A stretch of 32,058 nt of DNA from Pirellulales bacterium (GCA_022448265.1 JAKVCC010000018.1:1-32058); one strand, 5' to 3'; counted from the first letter of the stretch, positions 7,044 to 15,366 are shown. Notes: a model not told the origin generated them from the letters alone. A program made the numbers and translations.

Positions 7044-8483
7044 CTAGCCTGGGTTATCCTGTTGTTTGCATGGAATTCCAATGAGATCATAGTCTCGGCG
7101 AGCGACGATTTCACAGCGCTCGATCGCGCCGGTCGAAAGTCCCTGGCCGGTTACATAAACTAGACCATCTACATCCGGGGCGTCCGCATACGATCGACCG
7201 ATCCAGGCAGCTGTTTCGCCCGGCACTTGCGAGTCGATAATCACGTCAAGCTTCCGCCCAATCTGGGCATCGTTCCAGGCAAAGGCGAGTGCCTGCTGCT
7301 CGGCCATGAGTCGTTGGCGCCGCGACTCCTTTACGTCTTCCGCTATCTGATCGGGCAGTCTGGCCGCGGGTGTGTCGGGTTCGTAGGAATACGTAAAGAC
7401 ACCTAGCCGCTCGAACTTTTGATCGCGGACAAACTCGACTAGTTCTTCGAACTGCGCTTCAGTTTCACCCGGAAAACCCGTAATGAAAGTCGTGCGCATT
7501 ACCAGGCCGGGAATCCGCGCACGTAATGTGTCCAGCAGGCTTTCGGTATCGGCCCGATTGACACGACGCTGCATTCGTCGCAGCATTTGATCGTTGGCAT
7601 GCTGCAGTGGCATGTCAAGATACGGCAAAATCCGCTTGCTCGAGCCAAGGACTTCGATCAGGTCATCGGTGACGTGCATGGGATAGAAATACATCAGCCG
7701 GATCCAGTCGATGCCTGCGACTTTTTCGAGCTCGACCAGCAGCTCGGCCAGCCGGGGCCTCCCATACAAATCCATACCATAATACGTGGTGTCTTGGGCG
7801 ACGATGACCAATTCACGCACGCCATCGGCAGCCAGTTCTTGCGCTTCGGCGACTACTTTTTCGATGGGCTTGGTCGCATGGCGGCCCCGCATCATGGGAA
7901 TCGCACAAAATGTGCAGAGCCGGTCGCATCCTTCCGAGATTTTCAGAAATGCAAAATGTTGCGGCGTGATACGAAGCCGCGAAGTATCGGGCAACGGATG
8001 GGTGGGTGCGGGTTGGAATAAGGTCCGTTGTTCGTCTAAGCCGCCGATCAGGCGATCGGCAACTTTGGTGACTTCCTCCCGGGCAAAGACGCCTACCAAA
8101 TGGTCGATTTCCGGCCGCTCCTCCAAGAGAGATTCCTGCTGGCGCTCGGCAAGACACCCCGACACGATTACGCCGCGCAACTCACCCCGGCTCTTGAGCG
8201 CGAGCATCTCGTCGATCACGCCAAATGATTCTTGCCGGGCCTCTTCGATGAAGCCACAAGTATTAACGATCGCAAAGTCGGCGCCTCGCGGGTCGTCCAC
8301 CAACTCATATCCGTCCAGCTGCAACATGCCGAGCATGCGCTCGCTATCCACGAGATTTTTGGGACAGCCCAAACTGACGAAGGCATACTTGCCTTTGACG
8401 TTGGCCCGCCCGGGCGTTGTCGCGTAGGAGTCCCCAGAAGACGGTGTCGAAGAGACGGTGGTGGAAAAAGTTGGCACAGGCAC
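7044..8483 (-). CDS. rimO: Ribosomal protein uS12 methylthiotransferase RimO
   Basis: RimO is a radical-SAM enzyme with two [4Fe-4S] clusters that methylthiolates a conserved aspartate of ribosomal protein S12. The 479-residue protein shows the N-terminal UPF0004 domain with cluster cysteines C40 (SLGCPKNLVDSE), C76 (VNTCGFIE) and C110 (VSGCLAER), then the radical-SAM CxxxCxxC at C186, C190 and C193 (ISEGCDRLCTFCAIP). A C-terminal TRAM-like region begins near residue 410. The GCPKN(L/M)VDSE motif separates RimO from MiaB. The start is GTG at 8481-8483 and precedes a Ser/Thr-rich 30-residue extension; no good ribosome-binding site is seen, so the start is uncertain. It heads a minus-strand run with pgsA about 115 bases downstream. 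Confidence 0.95.
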   Translation of the reverse strand: MPVPTFSTTVSSTPSSGDSYATTPGRANVKGKYAFVSLGCPKNLVDSERMLGMLQLDGYELVDDPRGADFAIVNTCGFIEEARQESFGVIDEMLALKSRGELRGVIVSGCLAERQQESLLEERPEIDHLVGVFAREEVTKVADRLIGGLDEQRTLFQPAPTHPLPDTSRLRITPQHFAFLKISEGCDRLCTFCAIPMMRGRHATKPIEKVVAEAQELAADGVRELVIVAQDTTYYGMDLYGRPRLAELLVELEKVAGIDWIRLMYFYPMHVTDDLIEVLGSSKRILPYLDMPLQHANDQMLRRMQRRVNRADTESLLDTLRARIPGLVMRTTFITGFPGETEAQFEELVEFVRDQKFERLGVFTYSYEPDTPAARLPDQIAEDVKESRRQRLMAEQQALAFAWNDAQIGRKLDVIIDSQVPGETAAWIGRSYADAPDVDGLVYVTGQGLSTGAIERCEIVARRDYDLIGIPCKQQDNPG

Positions 8484-8631
8484 GTCGCAAGGCTTGGTAA
8501 ATAGTGGGGCAAGGCAGCCGAACGATCGGAGGATTGCCCCTCAAGGTCAGCCCCCCATTCTAGCCCATTGCCGGCAGCGTGACGACCTGGGCAAAGACGC
8601 GTAGTGGGCCCCGTTTGGTGATTACCACCGT

Positions 8632-9474
8632 CTAGCCAAAGGCATCGGCGATTTCACTGACTATGTAGGGTTTTCCATAAATTGCCTGTGCGCCCGCTTG
8701 ACGCGCCTGTTTGCCGTGCTCGACTCGTGGGAAGTCCAGTAGGGCGACGACTGGGCTGCCATGGCGTTCCATCTCTTGACAAAAAGCCCTTAGCTGCCGG
8801 TACTGCCTGTCGTCGAGCTGCCCTCCATCCCAAATTCCACCGCGGAAATTGCCCGCCAGCTCTCGATCGTCCCAGTCGCGGGCCCACACAGCAGTCAACC
8901 CGTAGGACGGCAGTGCAGCGGCAAAAGTGGCATAGACCGAATAGTCGAGTGCTGAAATAGCAATCGCACCGCGGAGGGCGACCTGGTGGCTTGCCGGTTC
9001 CGTAACGAAACGGCCCGCCTGCGCAGAATCCAGCGGGATGGACCAGTGCGGGTACAATCCGGCCGAAATCCGGCTCAGGGCCGCCGCCCACCAGGGGGCG
9101 AACTGATACCAGTACAAACGCAGCACGCCCGAGAGAGGCTGGCCGGTGCGCATTTCACCTTCGCACCAGCTACCTGCCACGATCACAATCCGCGTGAGCG
9201 GCGCCAGTCGCTGAATTTTATCGATTGCTTCCTGCAGAATTTGGCCTGGCAAGGGCTGTGCCACCAAGATGAGATCCGGGGCAGTCTGATCGGTGTCGAG
9301 GGTCTCGATCACTTCTTGGACATCGTCGAGATGGCACCACGATTCCGACTCGGCCACCGCCATGCGCAGTTCGCTAAATTCTGGCGCGTGCCAAGGGCCG
9401 GCTGCCAGGACGTGCACTTGGCTCCCGACGGAGTCGACCGGTGTGGAGGCAAGCCGAGGAAATGTGCTTTTCAT
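8632..9474 (-). CDS. Hypothetical protein with two degenerate receiver-like domains
   Basis: From the ATG at 9474 this is a 280-residue protein that appears to contain two diverged CheY-like folds in tandem. In the first, QVHVLAAGPW, DLILVAQPLPG and TRIVIVAGSW resemble receiver strands 1, 3 and 4, but the phosphoacceptor Asp is replaced (DLILVAQ). In the second, AIAISALDYSVY, GGIWDGGQLDD and SPVVALLDFP are followed by AQAIYGKPY, where the KP resembles the conserved receiver Lys-Pro. Neither half has a full acidic pocket, so phosphorylation is unlikely. A TTG start at 9519 is possible. It lies about 150 bases upstream of rimO on the same strand, with no kinase gene nearby. The fold assignment is inference from the strand pattern. 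Confidence 0.6.
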   Translation of the reverse strand: MKSTFPRLASTPVDSVGSQVHVLAAGPWHAPEFSELRMAVAESESWCHLDDVQEVIETLDTDQTAPDLILVAQPLPGQILQEAIDKIQRLAPLTRIVIVAGSWCEGEMRTGQPLSGVLRLYWYQFAPWWAAALSRISAGLYPHWSIPLDSAQAGRFVTEPASHQVALRGAIAISALDYSVYATFAAALPSYGLTAVWARDWDDRELAGNFRGGIWDGGQLDDRQYRQLRAFCQEMERHGSPVVALLDFPRVEHGKQARQAGAQAIYGKPYIVSEIADAFG

Positions 9475-9938
9475 ACTCCACCAAAGATGGGCGACTTCGC
9501 AACGTGCCGATATCGGCAATCCGCTCTCTGAATGCCAGCCTCAAGTGTCTGCGCTAGCGCTGCCAATGGCACGGCATTGTTGACGCTAGAGCGCAACCAT
9601 GTCCAGGCCGAATGATCTTATGGGCGTGCTAGCAGTCGGGTGCGGCAGCCGGCGCAATGAAAAGCCAAGCAAGCGCGCTCATCGTTCAACTTCCCGAACC
9701 TCTCTTCATTTCTACTCGTCATTTATGGAACTGCCATGATGTATGTCAAATCCCGCCTTGACACGTTTTTTTATATCGACACAATTTGCCTTGCCTTGCT
9801 TCGGAATTTTCCATGCCGAATTGCAGTGGCAAGCCGTGAGAAAACGGAATTTCACTCGGCGAAGAGCATCCTAAACGGCGTCGCAGCGTTCCCGCTTGTA
9901 GTGTTGCGAGCGCCCACCCCTGGGCAAGGAGGCCTAGC
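9475..9938. other. Intergenic region between divergent genes
   Basis: This 464-base stretch separates the pseudo-receiver gene (minus) from the MurE-like gene (plus). I see no convincing gene in it. It holds a plausible plus-strand promoter (9758-9785) and the strong ribosome-binding site AAGGAGG about seven bases before the ATG at 9939. Confidence 0.5.
9758..9785 (+). promoter_or_regulatory. Candidate sigma-70-type promoter for the Mur-like genes
   Basis: A perfect TTGACA (9758-9763) is followed, after 16 bases, by CACAAT (9780-9785), which matches TATAAT at four of six positions. Transcription from here would give a leader of roughly 145 bases before the MurE-like gene. Planctomycete promoters are poorly conserved, so this is only a candidate. 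Confidence 0.3.
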
Positions 9939-11423
9939 ATGTTGGACGCGTTCCGCTCCGGCGAAGCGAGTGCTGTTACGCTCGGTGAACTTTTTCCGAC
10001 CGCGACGCGCACCGGCGCCGGTGAGGTAAGGGCCACTTCTTGCTGCAGCGATTGGCGGCAAGTCGAACCAGGTGATGTGTACGTCGCTCTGCCTGACATG
10101 GCACAGGCAGGCCTTTCGCAGGATGGACACATTCACGCTGCTCGAGCAGTCTCCCATGGTGCGATAGCCGTCGTGTGCGAACAGCCGGTACCCGTATTCG
10201 ACGTGCCAACGTATCTGGTTTCCGACAGCCGGGTCGCTTTGGGCCAACTGAGTCAGGCCCTGGTGGGCATGCCCACTCATGATATGCCGGTAATTGGAAT
10301 TGGAGGGACACACGGAAAATCGACCACTCTGGCCCTCATAGATTCCATCTTTAACCAGGCCGGAAAAAGATGTGGCAAACTGAGCACCCTTGGCTGCTAC
10401 GACGGCATCTCGTATAGCGGAGGACTAAGCGCGGCTCCCAGTGCGCCCTCGCTCGCTGCCCGCATGGCGAACATGGTGGCAAGCGGGTGTACGCATGCCC
10501 TGTTAGAGGTTTCGTGCAAGTCACTAAGTCAGAACTGCTTCGCCGGTATGCGGCTCGACGCGATCTGTGTAACGCATGTCACTGGCGGGGACTTTGCCTG
10601 GTGTAACTCGGTGCAAAGTTATCGTGATGTCCAGCAGCGAATTTTTGACCATCTTGCACCGGAAGGCGTGGCAATTCTCAATGCCGACGACCCCGTCAGC
10701 ATGCAATGGCTTGACCACGTGAAGGGCCCCCTGCTGACCTTCGGCATGGGAACCCAGGCTGAAATATCGGCTCGAATTATCGAGCAACACGCCAATGAGC
10801 AGCTACTGCTGCTAACCGCTGGCAGCGAATCTGCCATGGTGCGCACCGCTATCATTGGCGAGCACCACATTTCCAATAGTTTGGCCGCTGCAGCGCTCAG
10901 CCTGTCTTATGGGATTGACTTGCAGTCGATTGCTGCGGGAATCGAATCGCTGGAAAGGCTTCCGGGTCGGATGGAACGCATCGACTGTGGGCAAGGATTT
11001 CCCGTTTTTGTCGATGCCGCCAGCACGCCCGACGCCTTGTGCGCAATATTGCGGACTGCCCGGCGACTGTCTGCGGGGCGGGTGATCTGTGTGTTGGGGG
11101 ATCAGGCCGCCAGTACGACGGCCGCTCAGGAATATGCCGTATCCCAGGTTGTGCAGCGGATGGCGGATCTGGCCATCGTTGCCGCGGCAGTGGCGCCCTT
11201 AGAGACCGGGTCTGCAGGTAAGCAAGCAGCACACGTGGAAATCGTTGCCAGTCGTGCAGAAGCTATTGCATGCGCGGTGGGTATCGCGGTGCCGGGCGAT
11301 GTTGTTGTCATTGCCGGTAGCCAAATGCGGCCACAGCTAGCTTTTGGAGATGGCGATGGCGACGCTGAAATAACACGGCAGTTACTTTCTGTCCGCAATG
11401 AACTAATTCCCCTGGCGGCCTGA
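9939..11423 (+). CDS. Diverged MurE-like Mur ligase, probably not catalytic
   Basis: The 494-residue protein follows the MurE layout. The N-terminal domain contains CCSDWRQVEPGDVYVAL, the P-loop is GTHGKST (residues 123-129), the central domain contains LLEVSCKSL (188-196), and the C-terminal domain contains the LERLPGRMERI segment and VDAASTPDAL. Genuine MurE adds the third stem amino acid to UDP-MurNAc-dipeptide. Here key sites are altered: EVSSHxL reads EVSCKSL, the region normally reading NLxxDHLDYHG reads THVTGGDFAW, the carbamylated lysine motif (AKxxLF) reads DVQQRIF, the DYAHTPD histidine is lost, and no DNPR motif is seen. I infer a paralogue that may bind nucleotide or substrate but probably does not ligate. 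A strong ribosome-binding site precedes the ATG. Two more Mur-like genes follow on the same strand. Confidence 0.75.
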   Translation: MLDAFRSGEASAVTLGELFPTATRTGAGEVRATSCCSDWRQVEPGDVYVALPDMAQAGLSQDGHIHAARAVSHGAIAVVCEQPVPVFDVPTYLVSDSRVALGQLSQALVGMPTHDMPVIGIGGTHGKSTTLALIDSIFNQAGKRCGKLSTLGCYDGISYSGGLSAAPSAPSLAARMANMVASGCTHALLEVSCKSLSQNCFAGMRLDAICVTHVTGGDFAWCNSVQSYRDVQQRIFDHLAPEGVAILNADDPVSMQWLDHVKGPLLTFGMGTQAEISARIIEQHANEQLLLLTAGSESAMVRTAIIGEHHISNSLAAAALSLSYGIDLQSIAAGIESLERLPGRMERIDCGQGFPVFVDAASTPDALCAILRTARRLSAGRVICVLGDQAASTTAAQEYAVSQVVQRMADLAIVAAAVAPLETGSAGKQAAHVEIVASRAEAIACAVGIAVPGDVVVIAGSQMRPQLAFGDGDGDAEITRQLLSVRNELIPLAA

Positions 11424-11473
11424 CGCCAAATCAGCTAATAGCATGGCTCTCAAATAACCGCCAAATAGAAATT

Positions 11474-11977
11474 ATGGACTGGGCAGGTACGCAGATGCTG
11501 GAATCAACTCGCCGTTTTTCGGTCTCCGACACGCAAGAATTAGTTTCTTGCGCGCGACTGATGACTACACAGGGTGTAACGCTGCTGCAAGTGGAGGCGA
11601 AATCCGGTTGTGAGATCGAGTCGGCGCTGGCCGTGCTTCGCCGATTTCGCGCCATCGGTCGACGTGTTGTCCTTTGCGATACGTCGAATTTGGTGGTCGG
11701 AAGGCAGTTCGGCTCCAGCGTTGTTACGTTGGGGTGCGCTGAGCTATTGATAAGTTGCGGGCTGAGTGGTCGTGAAATTGCCATTGGTGCGCGGGATGCC
11801 GGATTGTCACTGGCCAATGTTATGGTTTGCGGCCAGGCCGCTGCTGCTGGCGACGTGCTGGCAAGCCACCTGGTAGCAGGCGACACGGCGCTATTGTTGG
11901 GGATAGAAGACAAGGTGTGTAATAGTTTGGTCGCTGCGCTGGACCGACGCTTATCCGCCAAGTTGGCGGCTGCTTAG
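11474..11977 (+). CDS. Free-standing MurF C-terminal-domain-like protein
   Basis: This 167-residue protein has no P-loop or central ligase domain. Its order of segments resembles the C-terminal domain of MurF: IESALAVLRRF (compare MurF's PxSMxAAL), GRRVVLCDTSNLVVG (compare GRRVAVLGDMLELG), ELLISCGLSGREIAIGARDAG (compare the LIxVGxxAxxIAxGAxxAG stretch), and GDTALLLGIEDKVCNSLVAAL (compare GDVVLVKGSRxMxMExVV). The usual GDM and KGSR residues are changed. It sits 50 bases after the MurE-like gene and upstream of murG, where MurF would be expected in a dcw-type cluster. It may be a shrunken MurF relic kept for a structural role. An in-frame ATG at 11495 is an alternative start. The resemblance was judged by eye and is the main uncertainty. 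Confidence 0.5.
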   Translation: MDWAGTQMLESTRRFSVSDTQELVSCARLMTTQGVTLLQVEAKSGCEIESALAVLRRFRAIGRRVVLCDTSNLVVGRQFGSSVVTLGCAELLISCGLSGREIAIGARDAGLSLANVMVCGQAAAAGDVLASHLVAGDTALLLGIEDKVCNSLVAALDRRLSAKLAAA

Positions 11978-12049
11978 GGGTGAATGGGCACCCTAGTGTG
12001 TGTCAGCGGCAAGGCAAGGCCGGTTACCAAACAAGAGCCAAACTAGAAG

Positions 12050-12077
12050 AAACCATTTGAAGCTTCATCGTTGGTTT
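12050..12077. repeat. Nested inverted repeat in the murG leader
   Basis: AAACCA (12050-12055) and TGGTTT (12072-12077) flank TGAAGCTTCA (12058-12067), itself a perfect 10-base palindrome. The segment AAGCTTCATCG (12060-12070) reappears as its exact reverse complement at 12179-12189. These could be operator sites or paired arms of a leader RNA. Confidence 0.45.
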
Positions 12078-12121
12078 GTTGGATTGCGGGATCTGACAGG
12101 TCGCCCTCCCTGGGGTCGGAG

Positions 12122-12169
12122 CACAATTACTCGCCTGCGAGCAACTTCTGGGTCAGTTGCTCCATTGTG
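12122..12169 (+). other. Two-tier stem-loop in the murG leader
   Basis: GAGCAACT (12139-12146) pairs perfectly with AGTTGCTC (12155-12162) around an 8-base loop. Directly outside it, CACAAT (12122-12127) pairs with ATTGTG (12164-12169), leaving an 11-base internal loop on the 5' side. The outer 11-base repeat (12060-12070 with 12179-12189) could enclose the whole element. No known riboswitch class was recognised. Confidence 0.4.
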
Positions 12170-12194
12170 AGCGCTTCACGATGAAGCTTATGTC

Positions 12195-12234
12195 TGAGCA
12201 CTGGGACGACGCTTGTCGTCGTCCCAGTGACTCA
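12195..12234 (+). other. Strong hairpin just upstream of murG
   Basis: CACTGGGACGACG (12199-12211) and CGTCGTCCCAGTG (12217-12229) form a perfect 13-bp stem with the loop CTTGT. TGAG and CTCA extend it to 17 bp with one bulged A (12230). It ends 33 bases before the murG ATG and 20 bases before its ribosome-binding site. No U-tract follows, so it is not a standard intrinsic terminator; a regulatory or mRNA-stability role is possible. Confidence 0.5.
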
Positions 12235-12267
12235 GCGGAACCTACCAACTCCTACGGAGTTCCCGCC

Positions 12268-13452
12268 ATGTCTGCTTCTGCTCCGCCTCATGTAATGTTT
12301 GCCGGTGGAGGTCCAGCAGGGCACCTCTATTCTGGATTGGCGGTTGCGGCACATCTTGCCGAGGCGCATCCCCAGCTACAGATTAGTTTCGCTGGTCCGG
12401 GCAAACCTCGCGAAAAGCACGCGGTACGTAGGGCCGGTTTCAATTATACGATGATTCCCTCGCATCCCGTGCCGCAGAACCCACTGCAGGCGTTGCGATT
12501 CGTGACGGACAACCTCGCCGGCTATTGCGCCGCCCGCTGGATGCTTGGTGAACAACGAGTTTCGCTTGTCGTCGGATTGGGTGGCTATACCAGCACCGCC
12601 GTGGTGCGGGCAGCCCAATCACGGAGAGTTCCCTTCATGCTGTTGGAGCAGAACTCGCGGCCAAGTCGTACGACGAGATGGTTTGCCAAAGAATCAGCAC
12701 TGGTTTGTGCGGCGTTTGAAGAACTTCGCCCCCATCTTCACGTGCAGGCACTGGTGACCGTAACGGGGAGTCCGGCGCAACCCGCATTTGAGCGGTTTTA
12801 CAGGCGGAGGGCTGCTCGAGTTGCATCCGTCAAGGCCACCGGTAGTTGCGTCGCGCCTCGTGTACCTGCTTCCCAACCACCGAGACGGCTCATCGTGCTC
12901 GAGGATGGGGGGAGGGCCTGTTCGCTCAACCAGTCAATGCCTCGCGCGCTGAGACTTTTAGGCGGTGCTATTCAAGATTGGCAGATTATCCACCAGACGG
13001 GGGAAGGGCAACTCCAGGAAACTGAATCCCGTTATCACAAGTCGGGCGTGGCCGCTTTGGCAGTGAGCTTCATCGATGAGATCGCGTCGGTGCTGTTTGC
13101 TGGCGACCTAGTGGTATGCCGTTCGGGAGGCACCTGTTTGGCTGAATTGGCACTGGCCGGCGTACCAGCCGTACTCGTTCCAGATCCCCATGCCAGTGAC
13201 GACCACCACCTTGCCAACGCCAAAGTCATTGCCTCGGCGGGTGCTTGTCGCTTAGTGGACGAAAGGTCCCAAACCGGCGCGCTGGACACGGCCCTAGCCA
13301 AGGAATTGCTGCCCTTGGTCACCGAAGCGGAGACCCGGCAAGAAATGGGCCGCAGGATGCACAGTCTGGCACGTCCGCAGGCCTCGGCAGAAATTGCGGC
13401 GGCCATTGAAAATACCCTCTTTGGCGACCGTCGCAGATTGTTGGCAGCGTAG
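12268..13452 (+). CDS. murG: MurG-like UDP-GlcNAc:lipid I N-acetylglucosaminyltransferase
   Basis: MurG adds GlcNAc to lipid I to make lipid II at the cytoplasmic membrane face. The 394-residue protein shows the N-terminal glycine-rich loop GGGPAGH (13-19), the acceptor-side VVGLGGYTS (101-109) and LEQNS (126-130), and the donor-site segments CRSGGT (284-289) and VPDPHASDDHHLANA (304-318), close to the usual VPYPHAADDHQxxNA. The C-domain loop that normally reads GGSQGA is altered (LEDGGRACSL, 211-220). A linker (180-205) is longer than usual. The ATG at 12268 is chosen because CGGAG lies nine bases upstream and conservation begins there; an upstream start at 12157 would run translation through the strong hairpin. 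It follows two diverged Mur-like genes, so it could be a paralogue rather than the essential enzyme. Confidence 0.82.
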   Translation: MSASAPPHVMFAGGGPAGHLYSGLAVAAHLAEAHPQLQISFAGPGKPREKHAVRRAGFNYTMIPSHPVPQNPLQALRFVTDNLAGYCAARWMLGEQRVSLVVGLGGYTSTAVVRAAQSRRVPFMLLEQNSRPSRTTRWFAKESALVCAAFEELRPHLHVQALVTVTGSPAQPAFERFYRRRAARVASVKATGSCVAPRVPASQPPRRLIVLEDGGRACSLNQSMPRALRLLGGAIQDWQIIHQTGEGQLQETESRYHKSGVAALAVSFIDEIASVLFAGDLVVCRSGGTCLAELALAGVPAVLVPDPHASDDHHLANAKVIASAGACRLVDERSQTGALDTALAKELLPLVTEAETRQEMGRRMHSLARPQASAEIAAAIENTLFGDRRRLLAA

Positions 13453-13700
13453 GACCTATTTGCGTCAGCAACGGTCGCTCCGGGCGCGACAGAAATTTTT
13501 CCTGTCCGTCGGCCGATGCCGTGGAAGCGCAGCTCCGCACTGCGCTGAGCATGGCCGGAAATTGGACTTTCACACCGTCCTAAGACGCCTGGCAAGTGTC
13601 TTGCAATGTCCTGGCAAAACGTTACGGTGGACGGTAGCTATGGGTCTTGGATGGGCCTAGGGGCGGAGCCCTCTTCTTTTTATTGAGAGCCAATTATACT

Positions 13701-14084
13701 ATGGCAAAAACTTCGGAAAAAAGCAGCAAACGTATTCTGCTTGTCGATGACGATGCTGAAATTATTGAATCTCTTCGCCTGGCATTGGAGGCTCATGGCT
13801 ACGAAGTACTGATCGCCCGCGACGGCAATCAGGGTTTGGCACTGATCGAGCGGGAGGCACCCGACCTGATCATTCTGGACATGATGATGCCTAAGCGAAG
13901 CGGCTTTTTGGTCTTGGAACGCTTGAAACGCATGGGCGAAAAGAGGCAGCGCATCATCATGATCACTGCTAACGAAGGCGCTCGCCACAAGGCCTACGCT
14001 GAGATGCTTGGTGTAGACGACTATGTGACCAAGCCATTTCCGATGGACCGGTTAATCCAAAGCGTGCAGAGACTGGTGGATTAG
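13701..14084 (+). CDS. Single-domain response regulator (CheY-like receiver)
   Basis: A stand-alone receiver domain of 127 residues with every phosphorylation-site residue in place: the acidic triplet D16-D18 (LLVDDDAE), phosphoacceptor D60 (LIILDMMMP), the switch Thr89 (IMITANEG) and K111-P112 (YVTKPF). It has no output domain, so it probably acts by protein contact or in a phosphorelay. The N-terminus MAKTSEKSSKR is short and basic. The ATG at 13701 is preferred over an upstream in-frame start at 13647, which would add 18 unrelated residues. No histidine kinase is adjacent. It is separated from murG by about 250 bases without a recognisable gene. Confidence 0.92.
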   Translation: MAKTSEKSSKRILLVDDDAEIIESLRLALEAHGYEVLIARDGNQGLALIEREAPDLIILDMMMPKRSGFLVLERLKRMGEKRQRIIMITANEGARHKAYAEMLGVDDYVTKPFPMDRLIQSVQRLVD

Positions 14085-14292
14085 AAAAAGCTGCAGGCGG
14101 CTGTGGGAATTGGGGGCGGTTTGGTGGTGCTTTTTTCTGCAACGTCCTGGTGTAACGTAGCAGACTGATTTCTTCTTCCAACACCCAGTCGGCCGTGCCC
14201 TGGACCGATGCAGCTTTCATGATGGCCTGGATTTTCGTGTTGACGAAACGTTTCTTGATTTCCACAAGATGGTTGATGTTCTTCTCGGTCAC
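13969..14292 (-). CDS. Doubtful small ORF, antisense to the response-regulator end
   Basis: From a GTG at 14292, preceded by AAAAGGGA, the first ~55 residues look protein-like: charged helices such as TEKNINHLVEIKKRF and WVLEEEISLLRY, then a Pro-rich stretch. The last ~38 codons run antisense through the real response-regulator gene and look like out-of-frame sequence. Either this is a small gene whose natural end was lost by a frameshift near 14090-14120, or the ORF is spurious. I recognise no family. The rest of 14293-14580 shows no gene. Confidence 0.3.
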   Translation of the reverse strand: MTEKNINHLVEIKKRFVNTKIQAIMKAASVQGTADWVLEEEISLLRYTRTLQKKAPPNRPQFPQPPAAFSNPPVSARFGLTGPSEMAWSHSRLHQASQRRPCGERLR

Positions 14293-14580
14293 AGATTCCC
14301 TTTTGCCGCCTTGCGCGCACATCGATTGGTTGAATTACGTCGAGGCAATCTAGAATATACGTCTGCGACGTTGCATGCCGCGCGCCACTCGATCAGAAGA
14401 TTCACTGTCATCCGCTACCTTGCTAAGCGAATCACTCAACTTTAATTCATAACCGGAGGGCTCAGCTCCTACCGTGTTCATGGGCGGCCAAAGATTAGCT
14501 CGCACTAAAAAATGCCGCGGAATTAACACGTGAGGCGATACGGTGCGCGCTTAAGGGTGATTGAAGCTGCCGCTGAAGGC

Positions 14581-15366
14581 CTACTCCATCGCGATCGTAC
14601 GGGCCAAGGGTTGCAGCACGGCGTCGGCTACGTAGCTGTCGATCATCTCCAGGCATACTTTGTGAAGCCTGTCGAGGGTGTCGACGTAGGTTTGGTCGGC
14701 TGCCAGGCTGCCGTATTGTCGCGCGGTGACGTAAACGCTGATTTGCTCTTCTTGGTATTCACCCGTCCGAACTTGAAATGCGTTGGTGCGTGGCTCAATG
14801 CTCAGCCGGCACTGCAAGCGGCACTCTTCGTCCAGTGCCAAGGTAATGTTGGGTTCATTGTTGAGGATTGTTGACCCCGGTATGCCGCTGAGACCCTCCA
14901 TAGCTGGAGAAACTCCCAGCGCTTCGGCAACCAATTGGTTTTGGTTGCCACGGTAATTAAAGTCAAAACCAATCAATAGATCGAGAGCCTCGCAATCAAG
15001 GGGGCTGATCGACAGGGCATAAGGCGCAATTTCCAAGGCGTGGCGATGTAAATCGAGTGCGTCGGATACTTGGCTGGGATTGACTTGCCCCGAGCAAAAC
15101 CGCCGTGGCTCCACCGAGCACCAACTATAGCTACCGCTGTCTTTGTCTTCTTCCAGGACAAAATTGCGTTTTTCACGGGCGTAGAAATTTCGCAGTTCGG
15201 GATACTTCTTTTGCATCTGCTCGAAGAAGTGTAGGACAGTTTCCCGGTTGCCTGGTAGCTCCATCTCAGTGCTGAGATTCATGTTGACGTAGTAGTCGTC
15301 CGAAAGAGAGCTGTAGCGGTGCATGGAAAAAACAGGTGCTGAGCGATAGGTGGATAGACGGTCCAT
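14581..15366 (-). CDS. Conserved-looking hypothetical protein
   Basis: From the ATG at 15366 this is a 261-residue soluble protein with no signal peptide, membrane segment or catalytic motif that I recognise. It begins MDRLSTYRSAPVFS. Notable segments are REKRNFVLEEDKDSGSYSWC, a Cys/Arg cluster (VEPRRFCSGQVNP), FDFNYRGNQNQLVAEALG, and a C-terminal region rich in acidic residues and Tyr. The open frame continues upstream to 15594, but the first 76 codons look non-coding and overlap the divergent ogt start. A good promoter (15410-15437) sits just upstream of the in-frame ATG at 15402, which is an alternative, possibly leaderless, start. The function is unknown. Confidence 0.65.
   Translation of the reverse strand: MDRLSTYRSAPVFSMHRYSSLSDDYYVNMNLSTEMELPGNRETVLHFFEQMQKKYPELRNFYAREKRNFVLEEDKDSGSYSWCSVEPRRFCSGQVNPSQVSDALDLHRHALEIAPYALSISPLDCEALDLLIGFDFNYRGNQNQLVAEALGVSPAMEGLSGIPGSTILNNEPNITLALDEECRLQCRLSIEPRTNAFQVRTGEYQEEQISVYVTARQYGSLAADQTYVDTLDRLHKVCLEMIDSYVADAVLQPLARTIAME

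Noticed and set aside
14081-14320. Second minus-strand frame in the gap after the response regulator.
   Set aside because: Composition is typical of an out-of-frame translation (rich in His, Gln and Arg), and the neighbouring frame looks more protein-like.
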